NCBI GenBank assembly: GCA_023430315.1
Contig: JAEZAW010000268.1
Location: 1-10,884, forward strand
Origin: Pseudomonadota bacterium
GTDB lineage: Bacteria; Pseudomonadota; Alphaproteobacteria; Rhizobiales; Hyphomicrobiaceae
Length of the DNA: 10,884 nucleotides
Direction: 5' to 3'
Part shown: positions 6,960 to 10,884 of the stretch, one piece after another
Position numbering within the stretch: position 1 is the stretch's first letter
Layout of the letters: each line of letters begins with the position of its first letter
Made by a program: the position numbers and the translations under genes
Notes under the pieces: model-generated
What the model was told of the DNA's origin: nothing
The model's database searches: none
What the model saw: only the letters and a program-made list of their open reading frames with translations

Positions 6960-7928
6960 TCAAACCTTCGGCGTCTCGCCGGCCAGCACCGTCGCGAAGA
7001 CCTCGCGGTCCACATTGCTGCCCGAAAGGACTACGCCGACCCGTTTGCCGGCCATCTTCTGGCGCTCCTGCATGAGGGCGGCCAGGGCGGCCGCGCCAGC
7101 GCCTTCGGCGAGGTTGTGCGTATCCTCGTAGTAGGCACGCATGGCGTCCGCGATCTCATCCTCGCTGACCGTGACGATGCGTGCGGCACCGCGTGCCATA
7201 ACGTCGAGCGCCGTCGGGTCAGGTACGCGGCATGCCATGCCATCGGCGAAAGTCGCTGCCGAGTTCGTCGAGATGGCCTTGCCCGCGGCAATGGAGAGCG
7301 CAACGGCCGGCGCGTTGGCCGCGACGACGCCGACAACCTCGGTCTTCGATCCGATCAGGTCGCGCGCCATGATCATGCCGCACGCCCCCGAGCCCATGCC
7401 GATCGGTACGTAGACCGTGTCGAGGTCGGAAAGTGCCGTGAGCATCTCGCGGCCGGCTGTCGCCACGCCCTTCACGAGCGTGGCATCGAACGGCGGCACG
7501 ATGTGCAGGTTGCGCTCTGCGGCGAGCCGGAAAGCCTCGTCCTTGGCTTCGTCGAAATCAACACCGTGCTCGATCAGCTCGGCACCAAAGGCGCGCATGG
7601 CCGCATTCTTCTCGCGCGAGTTGCCGTGCGGAACGAGGATCACGCTTTTTAGACCCACGGCTGTCGCCGCGCGCGCAACGGACTGGCCGTGATTGCCGCG
7701 TGTCGCCGTGATGACGCCGCCGATCTTCGCGCCGGAGCGGCTGAGCGCATCCATGTATACGATACCGCCGCGCACCTTGAAGGCGCCGATCGGCGAGTGG
7801 TTCTCGTGCTTTACGAAGACCTCGCATCCTGCGCGGCGCGACAGCAGCGGCCAGTGATGCTGCGGCGTCGGCGGCATATGGCGGGCGACCACCTCGGCGG
7901 CGGCCTCGAGCTCGGGAAGACTGAACAT
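6960..7928 (-). CDS. Threonine/serine dehydratase family PLP enzyme without ACT domain
   Basis: Fold-type II PLP enzyme of 322 residues. Best guess is threonine (or serine) ammonia-lyase, giving 2-oxobutyrate (or pyruvate) and ammonia. PLP lysine is K51 in HSPIGAFKVRGG. The asparagine loop reads TRGNHGQS (76-83), where the common dehydratases have SAGNHAQG. The glycine-rich phosphate loop is GMGSGACG (177-184), where GGGGL is more usual. The residue near the pyridine nitrogen lies in LSGSNVD (301-307). These departures make the exact substrate uncertain; serine racemase and the EutB-type dehydratase of hydroxyectoine breakdown are alternatives of similar length. There is no C-terminal ACT domain, so feedback control by isoleucine as in IlvA is not expected. 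ATG at 7928 has AGGAG seven bases upstream. It reads toward thrC with a 138-base gap, and is divergent from the transporter gene. Confidence 0.88.
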   Translation of the reverse strand: MFSLPELEAAAEVVARHMPPTPQHHWPLLSRRAGCEVFVKHENHSPIGAFKVRGGIVYMDALSRSGAKIGGVITATRGNHGQSVARAATAVGLKSVILVPHGNSREKNAAMRAFGAELIEHGVDFDEAKDEAFRLAAERNLHIVPPFDATLVKGVATAGREMLTALSDLDTVYVPIGMGSGACGMIMARDLIGSKTEVVGVVAANAPAVALSIAAGKAISTNSAATFADGMACRVPDPTALDVMARGAARIVTVSEDEIADAMRAYYEDTHNLAEGAGAAALAALMQERQKMAGKRVGVVLSGSNVDREVFATVLAGETPKV

Positions 7929-7982
7929 GAAGCATCTCCTGCCATCGGGTTTAGCAGCGCTGGCGCAGGAGCGAAAGCATAG

Positions 7983-8006
7983 GCAGCTCTAAGGATGTGC
8001 AGCTCT
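7983..8006. repeat. Short direct repeat in the divergent dehydratase/transporter gap
   Basis: GCAGCTCT occurs at 7983-7990 and again at 7999-8006, a 16-base period. It lies about 55 bases upstream of the dehydratase start, in the 193-base gap 7929-8121 between divergent genes. Each copy contains the palindromic AGCT core. It could be a tandem binding site for a shared regulator, but two 8-mers are weak evidence. I see no firm promoter in this gap for either gene. Confidence 0.25.
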
Positions 8007-8052
8007 TCTACGCGGGATTCGCGCTTGCGCGCGTACGTTGTGTCTGGTCTTT

Positions 8053-8067
8053 GCGGACGACGTCCGC
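8053..8067. repeat. Perfect inverted repeat 6-3-6 upstream of the MFS gene
   Basis: GCGGAC-GAC-GTCCGC, a perfect 6-bp dyad around a 3-base centre. It lies 54 bases before the preferred transporter start and inside the longer alternative frame that begins at 8038. It may be an operator or a leader stem-loop, or chance. Confidence 0.3.
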
Positions 8068-8121
8068 GGCAGCGCGGCGGTTACGGAAGCGCCTCGGCGC
8101 CGGACATCAAGAGGCACGCGG

Positions 8122-9318
8122 GTGGACATGGAGCGCGGCCGATCGGAACCCATCTGGCCGCCGAGCCCCGCCGTCGGCTATCTCGCCGCCTTCGGGCTAT
8201 CGCTCGCCATGGCGGTCGGCAACAGCCTCGCGCGCTTTTCTTACGCCCTCGTTCTGCCGGCCATGCGCAGCGATCTCGGCTGGAGCTACACCGAGGCCGG
8301 CGCGCTCAATACGATCAATGCCGTCGGTTATCTCATTGGCGCTTTCGTCGCCGTTGCCAGCATCCGGCGCCTCGGATCGAAGCTGCCGTTCATCGTCGGG
8401 CTCTGGGCTACAGCGATCACCGTGTTGGCCACGGCCTTCGTACGCGATTTCGCGGCCATCGCCGCGGTCCGCACGCTCACGGGTATTGCCGCGGCCTATG
8501 TGTTCGTCACGGGCGGCGTGCTGGCGGCGAGTATTTTTCCTCATGACGCACGGCGGGCTGCGTCAGCTATCGCAATCTACTTCGCCGGCGGCGGCATCGG
8601 CCTCCTGCTGACCGCGCTCACCATCCCCTGGCTGCTCGAAGTGCGCGGTGATGCGGCCTGGCCGCAAGCCTGGGTGGTGCTCGGCGTGACGTCGATCGTC
8701 ATGAGCGTTCTTGCGACCATTGCCGCGCGTCCTGTGCCTGTGGCGCCATCATTGCGTCAGCCGACGCCTTGGTCGAAGAAGGCGATGGCGCCATTATTCA
8801 TCGGCTACAGCTGCTTCGCGCTCGGCTACTTCGCCTACATGACGTTCATCGTCGCGTGGATGCGCGAACGCGGCATGAGCGGCACAGATATCGCGATCGT
8901 CTGGGCTATGCTCGGGCTCTCGACCATCCTGAGCCTACGGATCTGGGCACGGCCGTTCGCGACATGGCCCGCCGGGCGGCCGTTCGCGGCCGTCATGGGG
9001 ACCATTGGCATCGGCGCCGCGCTGCCACTCATCGACGGCGGGCTTCCCATCATGATCGCTTCGGCTCTTCTGTTCGGCTGCTTCTACATGGTGCCGGCGG
9101 CCATCACGGCTTTCATCAAGTCCTCGTTGCCGCCCGTCCTTTGGGGCGAGGTTTTTGCTTCCTTCACCCTCATATTTTCAATCCTTCAGTGCTTCGGGCC
9201 CACCGCGACCGGCCTCCTCGCCGATCTCACTGGAAGCCTGGCCACGGGCCTCGGCGTGTCCGCGGGCATTCTACTCGTGGGTGCAGTGGCCGGCTGGACA
9301 CAGCATAAGATTGAGTAG
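8122..9318 (+). CDS. MFS transporter, YbfB/YjiJ family (MFS_4-like)
   Basis: Inner-membrane transporter of about 398 residues with about twelve hydrophobic helices; substrate unknown. Near the N-terminus GNSLARFSYALVLPAMRSDL followed by GWSYTEAGALNTINAVGYLIGA is the hallmark of the YbfB/YjiJ group, where most members read G.GRFAY.PLLPAM...L..S...AG.......GYL.GA. The arrangement RRLGSKLPFIVGLWATAITVL also fits the first cytoplasmic loop. Start choice: GTG at 8122 has AAGAGG seven bases upstream; ATG at 8128, two codons later, is equally possible. The frame extends to a TTG at 8038, but the added arginine-rich stretch has no helix and looks like untranslated leader. It is divergent from the dehydratase, so a role in import or export of a related amino acid is a guess from context only. 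A rho-independent terminator follows at 9422-9463. Confidence 0.9.
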   Translation: MDMERGRSEPIWPPSPAVGYLAAFGLSLAMAVGNSLARFSYALVLPAMRSDLGWSYTEAGALNTINAVGYLIGAFVAVASIRRLGSKLPFIVGLWATAITVLATAFVRDFAAIAAVRTLTGIAAAYVFVTGGVLAASIFPHDARRAASAIAIYFAGGGIGLLLTALTIPWLLEVRGDAAWPQAWVVLGVTSIVMSVLATIAARPVPVAPSLRQPTPWSKKAMAPLFIGYSCFALGYFAYMTFIVAWMRERGMSGTDIAIVWAMLGLSTILSLRIWARPFATWPAGRPFAAVMGTIGIGAALPLIDGGLPIMIASALLFGCFYMVPAAITAFIKSSLPPVLWGEVFASFTLIFSILQCFGPTATGLLADLTGSLATGLGVSAGILLVGAVAGWTQHKIE

Positions 9319-9421
9319 AACAATAATTGCAATCTAAGGTTGCATGAAGCTGCGCCCCATGCGAGTAAGGGCTCGTCCACTTGTGTCCGCTGCACGTGTG
9401 GTCCAGACCCGAACTTAGAAT

Positions 9422-9463
9422 GAGGCGCTGACGTGAATGCATTACGGCGCCTCAATTTTTTCT
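9422..9463 (+). terminator. Rho-independent terminator of the MFS gene
   Basis: Stem GAGGCGC (9422-9428) pairs perfectly with GCGCCTC (9447-9453). Inside it CGT and ACG pair, followed by AA/TT around a TGCA loop, with a small TGA bulge on the left arm. A six-T run follows at 9456-9461 on the plus strand. It lies 103 bases after the transporter stop. The 9319-9421 stretch before it contains only weak hairpins, such as TGCAA..TTGCA at about 9329-9345. Confidence 0.85.
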
Positions 9464-9473
9464 CAACCACATT

Positions 9474-9505
9474 TTGACCGAACAGTGGCGAGCCGCCACG
9501 ATTAA
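9474..9505 (+). promoter_or_regulatory. Candidate promoter with an embedded dyad upstream of the nuclease-like gene
   Basis: TTGACC at 9474-9479 matches five of six bases of a sigma-70 -35 box. The downstream -10 is poor: CACGAT at 9497-9502 (17-base spacer) or GATTAA at 9500-9505 (20-base spacer). Between the boxes lies a perfect inverted repeat, GTGGCG-AGC-CGCCAC (9485-9499). If the promoter is real, a protein bound there would block it. It follows directly after the terminator of the preceding gene, so a new promoter is needed in this region. Confidence 0.35.
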
Positions 9506-9560
9506 GTCTCTACGTCACCACGCGAATCACCGAGCTTTCGCCTCCGAAAGGAGAAAGCCA

Positions 9561-10331
9561 ATGCGTGGTCTGACATTCCGTTTGAGCCGACGCTTCTACG
9601 CGACACCCTGGGTCGTCGTTGTGCTGGCTGCACTCGTTCTGGCTGTGCCGGTGGCGATGCGGAACGGCACCCTCGCCCGCACGCCGGATCAGGTCCCCCT
9701 ACGCCATGGCGCCATGCTGGCAGGGGCCGCTGCTGTCGAGGGCCGCGCCCGCGTGCTCGACGGCGACACCATCGAGATCGCGAGCACGCGCATTCGCCTC
9801 GAAGGCATCGATGCGCCCGAAGGTAGCCAGACGTGCCCCCGCGCCGGCGGCGGCATCTGGCGCTGCGGGCAGGAAGCCGCCACCGAGTTGCAGAAGCTCA
9901 TCGGGCGGGCATCGGTCCGCTGCGAGAGCCGAGGCACGGACACCTACGGCCGCACGCTCGGCATCTGCTTCGTCGGCACGACCGACATCAACGCCGAGAT
10001 GGTACGGCGCGGATTTGCCTGGGCTTTTGTGAAGTACTCGCGCACCTACGTGACCGAGGAGGCGGACGCACGCAAGCGCGGCATCGGCATCTGGCAAGCC
10101 CCAACTACGACGGCCTGGGACTACCGCGCCGGCCGCTGGTCGACGGCTGACAATGCCATCCCCGGTGATTGCCCGATCAAGGGCAACATCACGTCCAACG
10201 GCCGCATCTACCACATGCCTTGGAGCCCCTGGTACGAGAAGGTCCGCATCGACGAGGGCAAGGGCGAGCGCTGGTTCTGTACGGAGCGCGAGGCTCTGGC
10301 CGCCGGCTGGCGCCCCGCCAACGTGAATTGA
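9561..10331 (+). CDS. Membrane-anchored staphylococcal-nuclease-like (thermonuclease) protein
   Basis: Protein of 256 residues from the ATG at 9561, with AAGGAG about nine bases upstream; the frame opens at 9474 but the extra stretch has no such site. N-terminal helix 17-33 (WVVVVLAALVLAVPVAM) after several arginines suggests an uncleaved anchor or signal peptide, placing the domain in the periplasm. The SNase domain spans about 60-180: VLDGDT (65-70), RLEGIDAPE (79-87) and YGRTLG (129-134). These align with the Ca2+ and catalytic residues of staphylococcal nuclease: D69 with D21, R79 with R35, D84 with D40, E87 with E43 and R131 with R87. All are kept, so nuclease activity is plausible. The C-terminal part (about 203-256) reads CPIKGNI...GRIYHMPWSPWYE...GERWFCTEREALAAGWRPA, a small module often found after such domains, probably the so-called sunset domain. 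Cysteines at 92, 102, 121 and 136 could form disulfides. Confidence 0.88.
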   Translation: MRGLTFRLSRRFYATPWVVVVLAALVLAVPVAMRNGTLARTPDQVPLRHGAMLAGAAAVEGRARVLDGDTIEIASTRIRLEGIDAPEGSQTCPRAGGGIWRCGQEAATELQKLIGRASVRCESRGTDTYGRTLGICFVGTTDINAEMVRRGFAWAFVKYSRTYVTEEADARKRGIGIWQAPTTTAWDYRAGRWSTADNAIPGDCPIKGNITSNGRIYHMPWSPWYEKVRIDEGKGERWFCTEREALAAGWRPANVN

Positions 10332-10612
10332 ACAGCCGTTATCGTGCCGGCGCCGCTGCGACCTCCGCAGCCTACGGATTCGTAGCGCGCGCCGGCAGAT
10401 TTCCCCTCGCCTCGCAAGTGCTTTCGTGTATAAGGCTGCGGTCTTGCGAACCCCTCTCGAGGGGGCGCAGCCCGTGACGCGACCCGGCTGGACGACATCC
10501 CGGCTGCGGCCGCAGATGCGGCGCGACATCTGACCCAGATGCCCTGCCTGCCATCATCCGAAAAACCGCGCGCGCCCGGCCAAGCCGGACGCCAGAGCAA
10601 AAGGACAACTCG
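10332..10612 (+). other. Non-coding gap and leader upstream of rpsO with several stem-loops
   Basis: These 281 bases hold no gene that I can support. They contain: TATAAG at 10429-10434, a plausible -10 box but with no good -35; an outer stem GGCTGCG/CGCAGCC (10434-10440 with 10466-10472) enclosing a small hairpin CCCCT-CTCG-AGGGG (10451-10464); the palindrome CTGCGGCCGCAG (10504-10515); the perfect hairpin CATCTG-ACC-CAGATG (10527-10541); and CCGGC-CAA-GCCGG (10576-10588). AAGGA lies eight bases before the rpsO ATG. In several bacteria S15 represses its own message by binding a structured leader, so a control element here is plausible but not shown. Confidence 0.5.
10527..10541 (+). repeat. 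Perfect hairpin 6-3-6 in the rpsO leader
   Basis: CATCTG-ACC-CAGATG, a perfect six-pair stem with a three-base loop, 71 bases before the rpsO start. It has mixed base composition, unlike the GC-only repeats, so chance is a less easy explanation. No T-run follows, so it is not a terminator. It is a candidate part of an S15 autoregulatory leader. Confidence 0.4.
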
Positions 10613-10882
10613 ATGTCGCTGACGACCGAGCGTAAGCAAGAAGTGATCAAGAGTTTTGCGACCAAGGACAAGGACACCGGCTCGCCGGAGGTCCAGATTG
10701 CCATCCTGACCGAGCGCATCAACGGTCTGGCTGATCATTTCAAGACGCACAAGAAGGACAATCACTCGCGCCGTGGCCTGCTCAAGATGGTGAGCCAGCG
10801 GCGCCGTCTGCTCGACTATGTGCGGTCCAAGGACGAGGCCCGCTACCAGAAGATCATCGAGCGGCTCGAGCTGCGTCGCTGA
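10613..10882 (+). CDS. rpsO: Small ribosomal subunit protein uS15
   Basis: Complete protein of 89 residues, the standard length. S15 binds the central domain of 16S rRNA early in assembly of the 30S platform and contributes to a bridge with the 50S subunit. The family signature is unbroken: TGSPEVQIAILTERI (22-36), then LADHFKTHKKDNHSRRGLL and MVSQRRRLLDYV, which carry the rRNA-contacting His, Asp and Ser of the HSRRGL loop. ATG at 10613 follows AAGGA with eight bases between. In most proteobacteria rpsO lies between truB and pnp; here a nuclease-like gene is upstream instead. The window ends two bases after the stop, so a downstream pnp cannot be checked. Confidence 0.98.
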   Translation: MSLTTERKQEVIKSFATKDKDTGSPEVQIAILTERINGLADHFKTHKKDNHSRRGLLKMVSQRRRLLDYVRSKDEARYQKIIERLELRR

Positions 10883-10884
10883 TC

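Noticed and set aside
6745..6963. Small minus-strand frame of 72 codons between the dehydratase and thrC, considered as a leader peptide
   Set aside because: It overlaps the start of thrC in another frame, has no good ribosome site, and no run of Thr or Ile codons that would suit attenuation.
8038..8121. Longer N-terminus for the MFS protein (TTG at 8038)
   Set aside because: TTG start, no ribosome site seen, and the extra residues are polar and arginine-rich with no counterpart in the family as I know it.
10434..10472. Terminator after the nuclease-like gene
   Set aside because: The stem is GC-rich but followed by CGTGACGCG, with no T-run.
1..10884. Mobile element, CRISPR array, toxin-antitoxin, phage or defence island
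   Set aside because: No transposase, integrase, long terminal inverted repeats, regularly spaced repeats or small gene pairs were seen; the genes are mostly housekeeping or signalling with uniform composition.

Overview
The window looks like an ordinary piece of an alphaproteobacterial chromosome, most likely order Hyphomicrobiales. The evidence is the high G+C content, strong G/C third-position bias with long antisense shadow frames, a thrC / M16 peptidase / RimJ-like acetyltransferase cluster that I recall from that group, and an rpsO gene of alphaproteobacterial type. I found no insertion sequence, phage gene, tRNA, rRNA or CRISPR array. The family calls rest on motifs and recall; no database search was possible.

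Left part (1-6821, minus strand): four tightly packed genes read leftwards, thrC (threonine synthase), an M16 zinc peptidase, a RimJ/RimL-type GNAT acetyltransferase, and a large membrane protein with 7TMR-DISM, PAS, GGDEF and EAL parts. The large gene runs off the left edge and ends there in a long Pro/Ala/Gly-rich tail. thrC and the peptidase are one base apart. The acetyltransferase stop overlaps a run of three ATG codons that probably starts the EAL gene. The four are therefore probably co-transcribed, which would couple an amino-acid biosynthesis gene to protein quality control or maturation and to cyclic-di-GMP turnover. The EAL protein has intact phosphodiesterase motifs, but its cyclase signature is GGDQF and its inhibitory site is degenerate.

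Middle (6960-9318): a short PLP enzyme of the threonine/serine dehydratase family (minus strand) lies just upstream of thrC, and a YbfB/YjiJ-type (MFS_4) transporter is divergent from it. The transporter ends at a convincing rho-independent terminator (9422-9463).

Right part (9561-10882, plus strand): a membrane-anchored staphylococcal-nuclease-like protein, then a 281-base gap with several stem-loops, then rpsO (ribosomal protein S15). The usual upstream neighbour of rpsO, truB, is absent at this position.

No undescribed system is evident. The points most worth a second look are the architecture and tail of the EAL protein, the coupled operon, the cluster of perfect 6-3-6 inverted repeats in the non-coding gaps, and the rpsO leader.
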